A DNA stretch of 64,000 nt from Mycolicibacterium holsaticum DSM 44478 = JCM 12374 (GTDB lineage Bacteria; Actinomycetota; Actinomycetes; Mycobacteriales; Mycobacteriaceae), in assembly GCF_019645835.1 (NCBI RefSeq), contig NZ_CP080998.1, forward strand, positions 1-64,000, given 5' to 3'. A program made the translations under genes and the position numbers. Below, in pieces: positions 1-11,897 of the stretch (its first letter is position 1; each line of letters starts with the position of its first letter). A model generated the notes under the pieces. The model saw only the letters and a list, made by a program, of their open reading frames with translations. It ran no database searches and was not told the origin of the DNA.

Positions 1-1506
1 TCAGCGCTTGGAGCGCTGCCGGATCCGGGTGGTGAGTTCCTTGACGTGATCGAACACCTCGCGGCGTTCGGCCATCTCCGCACGAATCTTCTTCTCCGCG
101 TACATCACTGTGGTGTGATCGCGGCCGAACGCCTGCCCGATCTTGGGCAGCGACAGGTCGGTGAGCTCGCGGCACAAATACATCGCGATCTGGCGCGACT
201 GGGCCAGCGCACGGGTTTTTCCGGGGCCACGCAGCTCTTCGACGGTGGTCTCGAAGTACTCGGCGGTGGCGGCCATGATCGCCGCGGTGCTGATCTGCAT
301 GGTGCTGGCATCGGAGATCAGGTCGCGCAGGACGACCTCGGCCAGCGACCGGTCGATGCGGGTCTTGTTCAGCGAGGCGAATGCGGTGACCCGGATGAGC
401 GCGCCCTCGAGTTCGCGGATGTTGCGTTCGATGCTGCTGGCGATGAGCTCGAGCACGTCATCGGGCACGTCGAGGCGATCCATCTGCGCTTTCTTGCGCA
501 GGATCGCGATGCGGGTTTCCAGTTCGGGGGGCTGAACGTCGGTGATCAAGCCCCACTCGAACCGGGTGCGCAACCGGTCTTCGAGGGTGGCCAGCTGTTT
601 GGGCGGCCGGTCTGAGGAGATGACGATCTGCTTATTGGCGTTGTGCAGGGTGTTGAAGGTATGGAAGAACTCTTCCTGGATACCTTCTTTCCCCTCGATG
701 AACTGGATGTCGTCGACCAGCAGGACGTCGATGTCGCGGTAACTGCGTTTGAACGACGCCTTGCGGTCATCGCGCAGGGAGTTGATGAAGTCGTTCGTGA
801 ATTCCTCGGTCGACACGTACTTGACCCGCATCCCGGGAAACAGGCGCTGCGCGTAGTTACCCGCGGCATGCAGCAGATGGGTTTTGCCCAGCCCGGACTC
901 ACCCCAGATGAACAGCGGGTTGTAGGCGCGGGCGGGCGCCTCGGCGATGGCGAGCGTGGCAGCGTGGGCGAACCGGTTGGACGCCCCGATGACAAAGGTC
1001 TCGAAGGTGTAGCGGCGGTTGAGGTTGACCGCGGCTTCCTCGTCGGTGGTGGGGTTGAGCGCCCGGTTGGCGAAGTAGGTCGGCCAGCTCTCTTCTGCGC
1101 TAGCGAGGGCTTCGGAGACCTCGTCGACCTCGTCGGGTTCCAGGACCGGCGCCTGGGCAGGGGGCGCAAATCCGCCCGGGCCGTCGTCGGCTTCGTCGGC
1201 GGCCGCGGCGATGCGGACACCGAGTTCGATGCGCTGGCCGAGCTGGCGGCTGAGCGCGGTGATGATCGGCTCGCGCAGGTGCCGTTCGATCTCGTTTTGC
1301 ACAAACGGGGTCGGCACCGACAGCAGAGCAAACCCCTCGGTGATGACGAGCGGTTTGACGAGTTTCAGCCAAGCCCTTTGCTGGGGGGTGAGGGTCGGGA
1401 TGGTCGATTCACCGTTGGCGACGCCGGCTGGCGGAGATTCGCCGTTGAGTTCGGCAACGACGGTGTTCCACACCGAAACGAACGGGGGATCGGGGTCCGC
1501 TGTCAA
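1..1506 (-). CDS. dnaA: Chromosomal replication initiator protein DnaA
   Basis: This gene encodes the ATP-dependent initiator that binds DnaA boxes and opens oriC. The 501-residue protein is full length. It has an N-terminal domain I, a variable acidic linker (about 100-160), an AAA+ domain with Walker A GESGLGKT (202-209) and Walker B LLVDD (262-266), and the C-terminal helix-turn-helix signature [15 protein letters not shown]. The start is a TTG (1506-1504) preceded by a G-rich GAGGGGG ribosome site; M. tuberculosis dnaA is also annotated from TTG, from memory. It is divergent from rpmH. The stop codon is the first three bases of the window, so dnaN and oriC would lie to the left. Two inverted perfect DnaA boxes about 70 bp upstream suggest autoregulation. 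Confidence 0.98.
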   Translation of the reverse strand: MTADPDPPFVSVWNTVVAELNGESPPAGVANGESTIPTLTPQQRAWLKLVKPLVITEGFALLSVPTPFVQNEIERHLREPIITALSRQLGQRIELGVRIAAAADEADDGPGGFAPPAQAPVLEPDEVDEVSEALASAEESWPTYFANRALNPTTDEEAAVNLNRRYTFETFVIGASNRFAHAATLAIAEAPARAYNPLFIWGESGLGKTHLLHAAGNYAQRLFPGMRVKYVSTEEFTNDFINSLRDDRKASFKRSYRDIDVLLVDDIQFIEGKEGIQEEFFHTFNTLHNANKQIVISSDRPPKQLATLEDRLRTRFEWGLITDVQPPELETRIAILRKKAQMDRLDVPDDVLELIASSIERNIRELEGALIRVTAFASLNKTRIDRSLAEVVLRDLISDASTMQISTAAIMAATAEYFETTVEELRGPGKTRALAQSRQIAMYLCRELTDLSLPKIGQAFGRDHTTVMYAEKKIRAEMAERREVFDHVKELTTRIRQRSKR

Positions 1507-1561
1507 TGACTAGTACCCCCTCGAGGTCGACGCCTGGGACGACCAAATGAACGAAGACGAA

Positions 1562-1594
1562 CTGTCCACAAACTTATCCACAGGTTGTGGATAA
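1562..1594. promoter_or_regulatory. DnaA-box cluster in the dnaA upstream region
   Basis: Perfect TTATCCACA lies at 1574-1582 and its exact inverse TGTGGATAA at 1586-1594, separated by three bases. A third near-match, CTGTCCACA, lies at 1562-1570 (one mismatch to the mycobacterial TTGTCCACA form). The cluster lies 56-88 bp upstream of the dnaA start. Likely role: DnaA autorepression or titration. The main origin is expected on the other side of dnaA. Confidence 0.85.
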
Positions 1595-1868
1595 CGGACA
1601 ATCGCCGCCGCTCTGTTGTCTGCCGGTGAGGAAGGCACTGGCCGGGGCTCGTCACAGTCGTGGTGCGTGCTGTGGGCTCGCGACTTTTCGGCCATCCTCA
1701 TTTCGTTGTCTGTCGCCGTTTCGTTATCGAATCGGCCTTGGCAGAAGCTAACAGTTTTCTAGCCGGGTGCCAACCGTTCGGCGACATTGCCGGGCGCGAC
1801 TTTTCGGCCTGCGCTGCGGCGAGACAGCTGTGACGTATGTGACGGTCAGCGGGGGTCCGGGACGAGGT

Positions 1869-1897
1869 TTGACCCAGGCAAAACTCGTCAGTACCCT
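1869..1897 (+). promoter_or_regulatory. Candidate SigA-type promoter for rpmH operon
   Basis: TTGACC (1869-1874) and TACCCT (1892-1897) are separated by 17 bases, a good fit to a housekeeping -35/-10 pair. A transcript would start near 1904 and carry a leader of roughly 155 bases before the rpmH GTG. Inferred from motif spacing only. Confidence 0.5.
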
Positions 1898-2060
1898 CGA
1901 ACAGTCGCCCGCACGTGGCGACACGGCTGCGACCCAGCGTTTATGGGGGACCGCGCCGGTTAACCGAGACGGGCGAGCTTACCAACGGCAACCGCGTCCA
2001 CGATCGCGATCGTCGATCGGTGTGGGCTGCGGTTGCAAGACGCAACAAGGAGATAGAGCC

Positions 2061-2204
2061 GTGGCCAAGGGCAAGCGGACTTTTCAGCCGAACAACCGGC
2101 GCCGGGCACGGGTGCATGGCTTCCGGCTGCGGATGCGGACCCGGGCCGGCCGGGCGATCGTGTCGAACCGGCGGCGCAAGGGCCGTCGCGCACTGTCTGC
2201 GTAA
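2061..2204 (+). CDS. rpmH: 50S ribosomal protein L34
   Basis: This is a very basic 47-residue protein beginning [20 protein letters not shown], the canonical L34 sequence, a component of the large ribosomal subunit. The GTG start at 2061 is preceded by AAGGAGATAG, a strong ribosome binding site. Length matches the family. It is the first gene of the rpmH-rnpA-yidD-yidC-jag-rsmG-parA-parB block leading away from dnaA. Confidence 0.97.
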   Translation: MAKGKRTFQPNNRRRARVHGFRLRMRTRAGRAIVSNRRRKGRRALSA

Positions 2205-2225
2205 CGCGACGCAGGATCTAGCGCG

Positions 2226-2585
2226 GTGCTTCCGGCGCGGTACCGGATGACGCGGTCGACCGAATTCGGGACGACGGTCAGCCGCGGTGTGCGCACGGTG
2301 CAGCCCGATCTGGTCGTGCACACGTTGCGTGCGGACAATGGGGCCGAGGACGGCCCGAAGATCGGGCTGGTGGTTTCGAAATCGGTTGGTAGCGCAGTGC
2401 AACGACATCGGGTGGCCCGCCGGTTGCGACACGTGGCCCGTGCGGTGATCGATGAACTCGACCCGTCCGATCGGGTGGTGATCCGCGCGATGCCCAGCAG
2501 CAGGCATGCGATCTCGGCGCGGCTGGAACAGGAGCTGCGGTCGGCGCTGCGGCGCAGCAGGCCCAAGAGCGGAGCGCGACGGTGA
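2226..2585 (+). CDS. rnpA: Ribonuclease P protein component
   Basis: This is the protein subunit of RNase P, which matures tRNA 5' ends together with the RNA subunit. The 119-residue basic product begins [20 protein letters not shown] and contains the conserved arginine-rich RNR-like helix ([15 protein letters not shown]). The GTG start at 2226 lies 21 bp after rpmH. The stop codon overlaps the yidD start in a GTGA (2582-2585), implying translational coupling. Confidence 0.96.
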   Translation: MLPARYRMTRSTEFGTTVSRGVRTVQPDLVVHTLRADNGAEDGPKIGLVVSKSVGSAVQRHRVARRLRHVARAVIDELDPSDRVVIRAMPSSRHAISARLEQELRSALRRSRPKSGARR

Positions 2586-2926
2586 AAGCCGGTTCCGCCG
2601 CGCGCGGCGTCATCTTCGTCATCCAGCTCTACCGGAACATGGTCTCGCCCCTGCGGTTGCCCACCTGCCGCTTCATGCCGACCTGCAGCCAGTACGCCGT
2701 GGAGGCGTTGGCCGAGTACGGCCTCGTCAAGGGAGGCTGGTTGGCGGTGGTCCGGCTGCTGAAATGTGGACCGTGGCATAAGGGAGGATGGGACCCGATA
2801 CCGGAGCGCGGGGCCGGCCCGCACGAAGGATGTGCGCACTCGGGCGAGTACCCAGCGGATCGGGACACTTCCACCCCCAGCGGTGAAGGCCCGGCATTGC
2901 GATCAGGAAGCGAGACGCGTGTTTAA
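2582..2926 (+). CDS. yidD: Membrane protein insertion efficiency factor YidD
   Basis: This is a small amphipathic membrane-associated protein that assists YidC-dependent insertion. The 114-residue product has the family core with conserved cysteines ([13 protein letters not shown] at about 26-38) and [14 protein letters not shown]. After the core there is a tail of roughly 40 hydrophilic residues that is longer than in the shortest homologues. The GTG start overlaps the rnpA stop, and the 3' end overlaps the yidC start by 8 bases. Confidence 0.94.
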   Translation: MKAGSAARGVIFVIQLYRNMVSPLRLPTCRFMPTCSQYAVEALAEYGLVKGGWLAVVRLLKCGPWHKGGWDPIPERGAGPHEGCAHSGEYPADRDTSTPSGEGPALRSGSETRV

Positions 2927-4070
2927 TTGGTTCAGCCTCGACATCATCTATTACCCGGTGTCGGCGATCATGTGGGTCTGGTACAAGCTGTTCGGCTTCC
3001 TGTTGGGGCCGTCGAACTTCTTCGCCTGGGCGCTGTCGGTGATGTTCCTGGTCTTCACGCTGCGCGCGATCCTCTATAAACCGTTCGTCAAACAGATCCG
3101 CACCACCCGCCAGATGCAGGAGCTGCAGCCGCAGATCAAGGCGCTGCAGAAGAAGTACGGCAAGGACCGCCAGCGGATGGCGCTGGAGATGCAGAAGCTG
3201 CAGAAGGAACACGGCTTCAACCCGATTCTGGGCTGCCTGCCGATGCTGGCGCAGATCCCGGTGTTCATCGGGCTGTTTCACGTGCTGCGGTCCTTCAACC
3301 GGACCGGCGGCTACGGCATCGGCGCACAGCACCTCGATCCCGAGGTGAACCGCACGCTGGCCAACTACGTCTTCAGCGCCACCGATGTCGGGCACTTTCT
3401 GGACGCCAACCTGTTCGGCGCCCCCATCGGTGCGTGGATGATCCAGAACACCGGGTTGGACGCATTCACCGTGTTCAACCGCGGAGCGGTGATCGCGGTC
3501 GGGGTGCCGATCATGATCCTGGCCGGCGTCGCGACGTACTTCAACAGCCGGGCGTCGGTGGCGCGGCAGAGCCCCGAGGCCGCGGCCAACCCGCAGACCG
3601 CGTTGATGAACAAGTTGGCGCTGTACGTGTTCCCGCTCGGCGTCGTCGTCGGCGGGCCGTTCCTGCCGCTGGCGATCATCATGTACTGGCTTGCCAACAA
3701 CATCTGGACCTTCGGTCAGCAGCACTACGTGTTCGGCAAGATCGAGAAGGAAGAAGAAGCCAAGAAGCAGGAGGCGCTGGAGCGCCGCGCGCAGAACGCA
3801 CCGCCGCCGGGGGCCAAGCCGAAGCGGGCCCGCAAGGGTCAGGCGGCGGCCGCGCAGGCGACCGCGACGGCCAGTGCGGAGAGCGACGGCGGCGCGGACG
3901 GGTCGGTCGGCGAAGACGAAGCGGACACCGCGACCGGTGGCGACGACACGGGCGCGGCGAAGCCGACGAGCACCACTGCACGTAAATCCACATCGGGAAC
4001 GAACAACCGCGCGCCGCGGCCGGGAGCCACACCGCGGCCGGGCGCGCGTCCAAAGAAGCGGAAACGTTGA
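2919..4070 (+). CDS. yidC: Membrane protein insertase YidC
   Basis: YidC is the Oxa1/Alb3-type insertase that places proteins in the cytoplasmic membrane, alone or with SecYEG. The start is taken as GTG 2919, giving [20 protein letters not shown], which resembles the mycobacterial homologue; the frame is open further upstream but that would overlap yidD completely. The product is 383 residues. Transmembrane segments surround a cytoplasmic coiled loop rich in Q and K (about 65-95), followed by the conserved [20 protein letters not shown] segment. The tail after about residue 285 is lysine, alanine and arginine rich and ends KKRKR, as expected for ribosome contact. Confidence 0.95.
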   Translation: MFNWFSLDIIYYPVSAIMWVWYKLFGFLLGPSNFFAWALSVMFLVFTLRAILYKPFVKQIRTTRQMQELQPQIKALQKKYGKDRQRMALEMQKLQKEHGFNPILGCLPMLAQIPVFIGLFHVLRSFNRTGGYGIGAQHLDPEVNRTLANYVFSATDVGHFLDANLFGAPIGAWMIQNTGLDAFTVFNRGAVIAVGVPIMILAGVATYFNSRASVARQSPEAAANPQTALMNKLALYVFPLGVVVGGPFLPLAIIMYWLANNIWTFGQQHYVFGKIEKEEEAKKQEALERRAQNAPPPGAKPKRARKGQAAAAQATATASAESDGGADGSVGEDEADTATGGDDTGAAKPTSTTARKSTSGTNNRAPRPGATPRPGARPKKRKR

Positions 4071-4107
4071 CCGGTCCGGCACCGGTGGAATGAGGAGAGA
4101 CACAGTC

Positions 4108-4662
4108 ATGACGGACGCTGAGACGACCGAGCGCGACGAGGAGTTGACCGGCGAGCAGGACAGCGGCGAGACCGCGGCACCGGCTGTCGAGGACGATCTG
4201 GAGGAGCGCTTGGTCGCGGAGGGCGAGATCGCCGGCGACTATCTCGAGGAGCTTCTGGATCTGCTCGACTTCGACGGCGACATCGATCTGGACGTGGAGG
4301 GGGACCGGGCGATCGTCAGCATCGACGGCGGCGGGGATCTGAGCAAGCTGGTCGGCCGCAAGGGCGAGGTGCTCGATGCGCTTCAGGAACTGACCCGGCT
4401 CGCGGTACACCAGAAGACCGGGGAGCGCAGCCGGCTCATGCTGGACATCGCGCGCTGGCGCCGGCGCCGCCGCGACGAGTTGTCGGCGCTGGGCGACAAG
4501 GTGGCCCGCCGGGTGCTCGAGACCGGGGAGCGCGAGGAGCTTGCGCCGATGACGCCGTTCGAGCGCAAGATCGTGCACGACGCGGTCGCCGCGGTGGACG
4601 GTGTGCACAGCGAGAGCGAGGGCGTCGAGCCGTCGCGCCGCGTCGTGGTGCTGCTCGACTGA
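4108..4662 (+). CDS. jag: Jag/KhpB-type RNA-binding protein (KH and R3H)
   Basis: This is a 184-residue SpoIIIJ-associated protein homologue. It has an acidic N-terminus, a KH-like domain with the nucleic-acid loop LVGRKGEVLDALQ (about 80-92), and a C-terminal R3H domain with ERKIVHDAV. The family binds RNA and affects cell-wall growth and division in other Gram-positives. The ATG at 4108 follows AGGAGAG. It sits between yidC and rsmG, its usual place. Confidence 0.93.
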   Translation: MTDAETTERDEELTGEQDSGETAAPAVEDDLEERLVAEGEIAGDYLEELLDLLDFDGDIDLDVEGDRAIVSIDGGGDLSKLVGRKGEVLDALQELTRLAVHQKTGERSRLMLDIARWRRRRRDELSALGDKVARRVLETGEREELAPMTPFERKIVHDAVAAVDGVHSESEGVEPSRRVVVLLD

Positions 4663-4684
4663 CCCCAGAGTTACATCGATGTAG

Positions 4685-6453
<1,769 letters not shown>

Positions 6454-6497
6454 GCGCGCGCGAAACCGGCCCACACTCGGAGAGCAGGGGAGAGGCA

Positions 6498-7493
6498 ATG
6501 ACCCAACCGACACGCAAGCGCAGCGGCCTGGGCCGCGGGCTGGCTTCGCTCATCCCGACCGGACCCGCCGACGGCGACAAGTCGTCGTACGGCCCGCGGA
6601 TGGGCGACGCGGCCGCCGACGTCGTCATCGGGGGCGGATCGGGCGACGGCGACGGTGCGGGTACCGGCGACGTGGGCGCGGTGTACCGCGAGATCGACCC
6701 GAGCGCCATCGAGCCCAACCCGAAGCAGCCGCGCCAGGTCTTCGACGAGGACGCGCTCTCCGAGCTCATCCACTCCATCCGCGAGTTCGGCCTCATGCAG
6801 CCGATCGTCGTGCGCGCGCTGCCCGGCGCGCCCGGTGAGAGCCCGCGCTATCAACTCGTCATGGGCGAGCGCCGCTGGCGGGCGGTGCAGCAGGCCGGCC
6901 TGGACACCATTCCCGCAATCGTGCGCGAGACCGCCGACGACAGCATGCTGCGGGATGCGCTGCTGGAGAACATCCACCGCGTGCAGCTGAACCCGTTGGA
7001 GGAGGCGGCCGCCTACCAGCAGCTGCTCGACGAGTTCGGCGTCACCCACGACGAACTGGCCGCCCGCATCGGTCGGTCAAGACCGTTGATCACCAACATG
7101 ATTCGCCTGCTGCGCCTGCCGATCGCGGTGCAGCGCAGGGTCGCTGCCGGTGTGCTGTCGGCCGGCCATGCCCGCGCGCTGCTTTCGCTGGAGGGCGGCC
7201 CGGAAAAGCAGGAGGAGTTGGCCGCGCGCATCGTCGCCGAAGGTCTCTCCGTGCGCGCCACCGAGGAAGCGGTCACGCTGGCCAACCGCTCCGACGACAG
7301 CACCCCGTCGGCGCCGCGGCGCAAGCCCATCCACATGCCCGGCCTGCAGGACGTTGCTGAGCGGCTGTCGACGGCGTTCGACACCCGCGTCACGGTCAGC
7401 CTCGGCAAACGCAAAGGCAAGATCGTGGTGGAGTTCGGGTCGGTCGACGATCTGCAACGCATCGTCGAGTTGATGACCGCGGCAGAGCGCTGA
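6498..7493 (+). CDS. parB: Chromosome-partitioning protein ParB
   Basis: ParB binds parS, spreads by CTP-dependent clamping and is moved by ParA. The product is 331 residues from the ATG at 6498 ([20 protein letters not shown]), the standard ParB N-terminus that interacts with ParA; it follows GGGGAGAGG. A GTG at 6450 would overlap the parA stop but lacks family similarity. The CTP-binding region includes [11 protein letters not shown] and GERRWRA, followed by a helix-turn-helix near [14 protein letters not shown] and a C-terminal dimerisation domain. Confidence 0.97.
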   Translation: MTQPTRKRSGLGRGLASLIPTGPADGDKSSYGPRMGDAAADVVIGGGSGDGDGAGTGDVGAVYREIDPSAIEPNPKQPRQVFDEDALSELIHSIREFGLMQPIVVRALPGAPGESPRYQLVMGERRWRAVQQAGLDTIPAIVRETADDSMLRDALLENIHRVQLNPLEEAAAYQQLLDEFGVTHDELAARIGRSRPLITNMIRLLRLPIAVQRRVAAGVLSAGHARALLSLEGGPEKQEELAARIVAEGLSVRATEEAVTLANRSDDSTPSAPRRKPIHMPGLQDVAERLSTAFDTRVTVSLGKRKGKIVVEFGSVDDLQRIVELMTAAER

Positions 7494-7711
7494 CCTACCA
7501 CCCGCGGTAATTACGTCACTGTGACACTGACAGGCGATCGCGAACTGCGAAACGGCCCCTCGGCGGCCAATCTTCGTGCGCTACAACCACTTTCGAAACC
7601 ACCACGGCCCACGCCGGGGTATGGCGAAGTACCCGGACCCTTGGCGGCGCCGCCTTCTATCCTGGAGTGGCAGCCGTGCATCGGGGCACCGCGTGGAACT
7701 CGGGGAGTTTA
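7494..7711. other. Intergenic region after parB
   Basis: This 218-bp stretch has no convincing gene. It presumably holds the promoter of the GNAT-like gene. No clear terminator hairpin was found. Confidence 0.5.
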
Positions 7712-8482
7712 GTGTCAGCACGAATCGCGCCACTTCGGCTCGAGGCGTTCGAGCAGTTACCCAAGCACGCGCGTCGTTGCGTGTACTGGGAGGTCGATCC
7801 GTCGACGCTGGAGACCGGTGCCGGCACTGTGCCCGTGCGTAACGCCCCGCTGTCGGACCCGGAGTTCGAGAAGGAAGCCTGGCTGTCGATGGTCATGCTC
7901 GAATGGGGGGCGTGCGCCCAGGTCGCGGTGCGGTGCCGGGACGGCGCCGACGATGGCGCGGTGCCGTTGCGCGGCGACGAACCCTGTCTGGGCTATGCGT
8001 TCTACGCGCCGCCCACCGCGGTGCCACGGGCCCGCCACTTCCCGACCGGACCGGTCAGCGCCGACGCTGTCCTGCTCACCTCGCTGGGCGTGGAACCCGG
8101 TGACGGCGCCGACGCGTTGCCCCGTAGCCTGATCGCCGCGGTGGTCGGTGACCTCGTTCGTCGGGGGGCGCGCGCGTTGGAGGCGTTCGGTCACACCGCC
8201 GCCGTCGCCGAGCTCGCCGACCCCGACGCCGTGTCGCCGTCGTTGCGCGCGGTGGTGGAGGTGCTCGGGGACTGCGCGGTGGACCAATGCGTGTTGTCCA
8301 CCGACATGCTGCAGGACGCCGGGTTCGTCGTCGTCGCGCCGCACCAGTACTTTCCGCGGCTACGGCTGGAACTCGAGCCGGGCCTTGGCTGGAAGGCCGA
8401 TGTGGAAGCGGCCCTGGAGCGGCTACTGGAGAACGCGGAGCTGCAGCAGCCCGTCGGGGCGGGGGCCCGCTTCAGCGGGTGA
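7712..8482 (+). CDS. GNAT-like acetyltransferase family protein (Rv3916c-like)
   Basis: This is a 256-residue protein conserved in mycobacteria beside parB. The GTG at 7712, preceded by GGGGAG, gives MSARIAPLRLEAFEQLPKHA, which fits the conserved N-terminus; the frame is open slightly further upstream. The central part (LGYAFYAPP, LTSLGVEPGDG, LPRSLIAAVVGDLVRRGARALEAFG) resembles a GNAT acetyl-CoA fold, and the tail ends with a cupped DAGFVVVAPHQYFPRLRLEL segment. Substrate unknown. It is convergent with cwlM, with only 8 bp between stop codons. Confidence 0.85.
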   Translation: MSARIAPLRLEAFEQLPKHARRCVYWEVDPSTLETGAGTVPVRNAPLSDPEFEKEAWLSMVMLEWGACAQVAVRCRDGADDGAVPLRGDEPCLGYAFYAPPTAVPRARHFPTGPVSADAVLLTSLGVEPGDGADALPRSLIAAVVGDLVRRGARALEAFGHTAAVAELADPDAVSPSLRAVVEVLGDCAVDQCVLSTDMLQDAGFVVVAPHQYFPRLRLELEPGLGWKADVEAALERLLENAELQQPVGAGARFSG

Positions 8483-8490
8483 GCCCGGTG

Positions 8491-9687
8491 TCACGTCGGG
8501 CTGACCCGGCCGGCCTGTTCGACGGAAAGTTCGTGCGCCAGCAGTTCGGCGAACGTGAATGTGCCTGTGGGACGGTCGTTTTTGCCGAGTAGGTACAGCC
8601 GTTTGACCGCGGCCAGGATGCCTTCGGCGATCGAATCGCGGGTCTGGGTGGACACCAGCATGTCACGGTCGCGCGGATTGGTGACATAGCCGACGTCGAC
8701 CTGAACGGTGGGCATCCTGGTCAACCGCAACAGATCCCACGTCCGCCCGTGCGTACGGCAGTCGCGTAATCCGGTGCGGGCCACTACTTCTCGTTGAATG
8801 AAGTCGGCCAGGTTGCGGCCGATCGTGGACACCGATCCGTGCGAGTTACCGAAGTGGAAGGAGGCGACGCCGTTGGCGGCCGGGCTGGGCTGGGTGGCGC
8901 ACCGCAGGCTGATCATCAGGTCGGCGCCGACGGTGTTGGCGGTCGCGGCCCGTTCAGCGTCTGACGGTGAGTTGTTGGATGGCCGCGACAGGAACGTCTC
9001 CATGCCGATTGCGGTCATCCGGCCCTCGAGCCGACTGGCCAAGTCCCACAGGATGTCTGCTTCGCCGATCGGTCCGTCCGGGCTGTGCATGATCAGCCCG
9101 TGGTCGGCACCGCCGCGGCCTGGGTCGATGATGATGCGTTTACCCGAAAGCCGTGGCCCGGACCGGCGCACCAGTTCCTCTTCGCGGATCGCGTGCGGAG
9201 AACCACCGGTGACGCGCGAACCCAGAAAGTACAAGGACCGCAACGTTTCCGGGCCGCAGATGCCGTCGGGGTACAGGCCGTACTCGCGCTGATACGACAC
9301 CAACGCGTTATGGGTGCCGAGCCCGAAATGTCCGTCCACCAGGCCGGTGTAGAAACCCAGGTCCTGCAGCCGGGCCTGCAACGTGGCCACGTCGTCGCCG
9401 TACATCGGGGCACCGAACTGGTGGTTGAGTGTGCGCGCACCGAGGCGATACGAGGCTTCTTTGAGCGCACGGTATGTCGCTTCGCCGACGACACCGTCGA
9501 CCAGAAGACCCCGGTGCTGCTGGAAGGCGCGCACCGCGCGGTCGAGTTCGTCATCGAACATGTCGACCGCGACGTGCTTACCGGTGGTGATCTCTTCGTC
9601 GGGGTTGTCGAGCAGGCCGAGCGCGGACAGCGCAGCCCGGATCTCGGTGACCGCACCCCCGCGGTCACCGCGACGCAGACTCGACAT
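8491..9687 (-). CDS. cwlM: Peptidoglycan-synthesis regulator CwlM (amidase-like)
   Basis: CwlM resembles N-acetylmuramoyl-L-alanine amidases, but in mycobacteria the phosphorylated cytoplasmic protein activates MurA. The product is 398 residues from the ATG at 9687, which has an upstream AAGG; a GTG 18 bp earlier lacks a ribosome site. There is no signal peptide. Two peptidoglycan-binding-type repeats (LRRGDRGGAVTEIRAALSAL and DDVATLQARLQDLGFYTG) precede an amidase_3-like domain (IIIDPGRGGADHG). The C-terminal tail PTGTFTFAELLAHEL contains threonines in the region phosphorylated by PknB in M. tuberculosis, from memory. Confidence 0.92.
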   Translation of the reverse strand: MSSLRRGDRGGAVTEIRAALSALGLLDNPDEEITTGKHVAVDMFDDELDRAVRAFQQHRGLLVDGVVGEATYRALKEASYRLGARTLNHQFGAPMYGDDVATLQARLQDLGFYTGLVDGHFGLGTHNALVSYQREYGLYPDGICGPETLRSLYFLGSRVTGGSPHAIREEELVRRSGPRLSGKRIIIDPGRGGADHGLIMHSPDGPIGEADILWDLASRLEGRMTAIGMETFLSRPSNNSPSDAERAATANTVGADLMISLRCATQPSPAANGVASFHFGNSHGSVSTIGRNLADFIQREVVARTGLRDCRTHGRTWDLLRLTRMPTVQVDVGYVTNPRDRDMLVSTQTRDSIAEGILAAVKRLYLLGKNDRPTGTFTFAELLAHELSVEQAGRVSPT

Positions 9688-9822
9688 GGGCGACCTTTCG
9701 ATCACGGTCGTCAGCGAGCGACACCGCGCTGACGAGGCATCAGGGACTTAGCCAGCATTGTCTCAGACACCCGCGGGAATCGAGAAAACGCCAGGCGGGT
9801 GTCCGGCTGTCCGATTACCGCG

Positions 9823-10161
9823 TTAGACCACGTCAGCAAGCTCACGCAGCAGCGCGGCCTTGCCTTTTGCCCCGACGATGCGCTTCACCGGGGCGCCGTC
9901 CTTGAACAGGATCAACGTCGGGATCGACACCACCTGGAAGTCGCGTGCGGTTGCGGGGTTGGCGTCGACGTCGATCTTTGCGACGGTGAGCGTGCCGGCC
10001 TTCTCGGCGGCGATCTCCTCGAGCACCGGGGCGACCATCTTGCACGGGCCGCACCACGTGGCCCAGAAGTCGACGAGCACCGGGGTGCTGCTGGACAGCA
10101 CGTCGGTGGAAAACGAGCCATCGGTCACGGCGACGGTCGCAGACGGGGTGGTTTCAGCCAT
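9823..10161 (-). CDS. trxA: Thioredoxin
   Basis: This is a 112-residue thioredoxin with the active site WATWCGPCKM, the cis-proline segment VVSIPTLILFKDG and the usual length. It reduces protein disulphides and is recharged by TrxB, encoded 14 bp upstream, with which it forms an operon. It corresponds to TrxC of M. tuberculosis. Confidence 0.96.
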   Translation of the reverse strand: MAETTPSATVAVTDGSFSTDVLSSSTPVLVDFWATWCGPCKMVAPVLEEIAAEKAGTLTVAKIDVDANPATARDFQVVSIPTLILFKDGAPVKRIVGAKGKAALLRELADVV

Positions 10162-10175
10162 GGGTGGCGCTCCAA

Positions 10176-11147
10176 TCAGGCGGGGGTGGATGTCTCTTCA
10201 TCGCTTGGTACAGAACCGATTTCGGCCAGCCAGCGCTCGGCGTCGATGGCGGCCGAACAGCCGCTGCCCGCGGCGGTGATGGCCTGCCGGTAGACGCGGT
10301 CGACGAGGTCGCCCGCGGCGAACACGCCTTCCAGTGAGGTGTGGGTGGTGCGGCCCTGGGTCAGCACGTAGCCGTCCTCGTCGAGGTGCACCTGGCCGCG
10401 CACCAACTCCGAACGCGGGTCGTGGCCGATTGCGACGAACACGCCGGTCACCGCGAGCTTGGACTCCTCGCCGGTGACGGTGTTGCGCAGCCGCACGCCG
10501 CTGACTTTGGGGCTGCCCTCGACCTCGAGCACCTCGGTGTTGGTGACAAAGGTGATCTTCTCGTTGGCCCGGGCCCGCTCCAGCATGATGCGCGACGCGC
10601 GGAACTCGTCGCGGCGGTGCACGACCGTCACGCTGCGGGCGAACCGGGTGAGGAAGGTAGCTTCCTCCATGGCCGAGTCGCCGCCGCCGACGACCACGAT
10701 GTCTTCGTCGCGGAAGAAGAAGCCGTCGCAGGTGGCGCAGGTGCTCACACCCATGCCGATCAGCGCCTCCTCACCGGGAACACCGAGATGGCGTGCGGCG
10801 GCGCCCATGGCGAGGATCACCGCACGTGCCCGGTGGGTCTCGTCGCCGACGGTGACCGTCTTGATCGGCCCGTCCAGCGACACCGCTTCCACGTCTTCCA
10901 TGCGCAGATCGGCGCCGAAGCGCACGGCCTGCTCACGCATCTCGTCCATCAGTTCCGGACCGGTGATGCCCTCGCGGAAGCCGGGGTAGTTCTCCACCTC
11001 GGTGGTGGTCATCAGGGCGCCGCCGAACTGGGTGCCTTCGAACACCAGCGGGGACAGCTGCGCGCGGGCCGCGTAGATCGCGGCGGTGTAGCCGGCCGGG
11101 CCGGATCCGATGACGATCACGTCATGCACCGGGGATGTCGAGGTCAT
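10176..11147 (-). CDS. trxB: Thioredoxin-disulfide reductase
   Basis: This is an FAD- and NADPH-dependent reductase of thioredoxin. The 323-residue product starts at the ATG at 11147 ([20 protein letters not shown]), preceded by AGAAAGG. It has the FAD motif [10 protein letters not shown], the redox CATCDG, the NADPH motif GGGDSAMEE, and the C-terminal FAD motif [10 protein letters not shown]. It lies downstream of sigM-rsmA, the usual mycobacterial order. Confidence 0.96.
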   Translation of the reverse strand: MTSTSPVHDVIVIGSGPAGYTAAIYAARAQLSPLVFEGTQFGGALMTTTEVENYPGFREGITGPELMDEMREQAVRFGADLRMEDVEAVSLDGPIKTVTVGDETHRARAVILAMGAAARHLGVPGEEALIGMGVSTCATCDGFFFRDEDIVVVGGGDSAMEEATFLTRFARSVTVVHRRDEFRASRIMLERARANEKITFVTNTEVLEVEGSPKVSGVRLRNTVTGEESKLAVTGVFVAIGHDPRSELVRGQVHLDEDGYVLTQGRTTHTSLEGVFAAGDLVDRVYRQAITAAGSGCSAAIDAERWLAEIGSVPSDEETSTPA

Positions 11148-11240
11148 GGGCGCCTTTCTGCCGAAAATGGGCGGCACGTTTACCAACACCAGCCTAAGCC
11201 CCGGTGTTCCCGATGCCCCGAACCAGGCCCGCGGACCCGG

Positions 11241-11849
11241 CTAGGGCCGGGTGAGCACCGTGCTGGCCACCACCCCGCCGTCAGCGGCGGTGCAGTCCGG
11301 CTGGACCACCAGCGCAACGACGGCCTGCGCGGTGTCGCCCGGTAGCAGCATCAGCACCCCGGACCGGCCGTGGAGGTCGACGGGCCGCGCGCCCAGCGGC
11401 GTCACCGCCGGATAGCCGAGCCCGGCCAGGCAGGACGCCCGCCGCGCCGCATCGGCCAGCGGCCCGTAGTCCGCCGGCTGGTTCAACAGGGCGAGGATCT
11501 CGGCGTCGGACAGCGGGAGGTCCCGCGTCGGCGCCGACACTGTGATGCTGCGCGCGGTCGGCCCGGCGTCGCGCCGCGGCGGCGGCTCGTGCGCCAGCAC
11601 CGCGACGCCGATGACCACACCGGTCACCGCGGCGCAGGCACCGACGACCAGTGCGAGCACCTGCATGCGCCCGAGCCGCGGGCGTCGCACCGAGTGCGCC
11701 GGTGCCGCGCCGGCGGCGCGCAGCGCGCCGCCGACCCGGGCGGTGACCGCGGCGGGCACTTCGGGGGCCGACGCCGCGTCCTCGCCGAGCCGGGCGAGTT
11801 CGTCGCGTACCCGCGCCGACGCCGGGTCGAGATCGTCGTCGTGGTCCAT
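11241..11849 (-). CDS. rsmA: Anti-sigma-M factor RsmA
   Basis: This 202-residue membrane protein is encoded 48 bp after sigM. The acidic N-terminal segment (about 1-55) is the likely sigma-binding part; one membrane helix lies at about 65-90 (VLALVVGACAAVTGVVIGVA); the rest is extracytoplasmic, ending LVVQPDCTAADGGVV. No HxxxCxxC zinc motif of ZAS anti-sigmas is visible. Function is assigned by context and resemblance to Rv3912. Confidence 0.85.
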   Translation of the reverse strand: MDHDDDLDPASARVRDELARLGEDAASAPEVPAAVTARVGGALRAAGAAPAHSVRRPRLGRMQVLALVVGACAAVTGVVIGVAVLAHEPPPRRDAGPTARSITVSAPTRDLPLSDAEILALLNQPADYGPLADAARRASCLAGLGYPAVTPLGARPVDLHGRSGVLMLLPGDTAQAVVALVVQPDCTAADGGVVASTVLTRP

Positions 11850-11897
11850 CGCCGCCAGTCTCCACTACCGAACCCGGGTCGTGGTGGTTGCGCCGAA

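Larger units (their letters stand above)
1507..2060. promoter_or_regulatory. dnaA-rpmH divergent intergenic region
   Basis: This 554-bp stretch separates the divergent dnaA and rpmH genes and holds no convincing gene. It contains the DnaA-box cluster near dnaA and a candidate rpmH promoter near 1869-1897. The rpmH reading frame is open upstream as far as 1767, but codon content and known L34 length argue that this is untranslated leader. Confidence 0.7.

Noticed and set aside
1562..1594. oriC itself between dnaA and rpmH
   Set aside because: Only two perfect boxes and one near-match are present and no long AT-rich unwinding region. In mycobacteria oriC lies between dnaA and dnaN, which is outside the left edge.
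1767..2060. In-frame N-terminal extension of rpmH
   Set aside because: The frame is open upstream, but L34 is 47 residues in mycobacteria, a strong ribosome site precedes the GTG at 2061, and a promoter candidate lies inside the extension.
2727..4109. A 460-codon minus-strand frame over yidC
   Set aside because: Antisense shadow of yidC, with no recognisable protein features.
11241..11849. Zinc-type anti-sigma motif in RsmA
   Set aside because: No HxxxCxxC was found; the assignment rests on position and membrane topology only.
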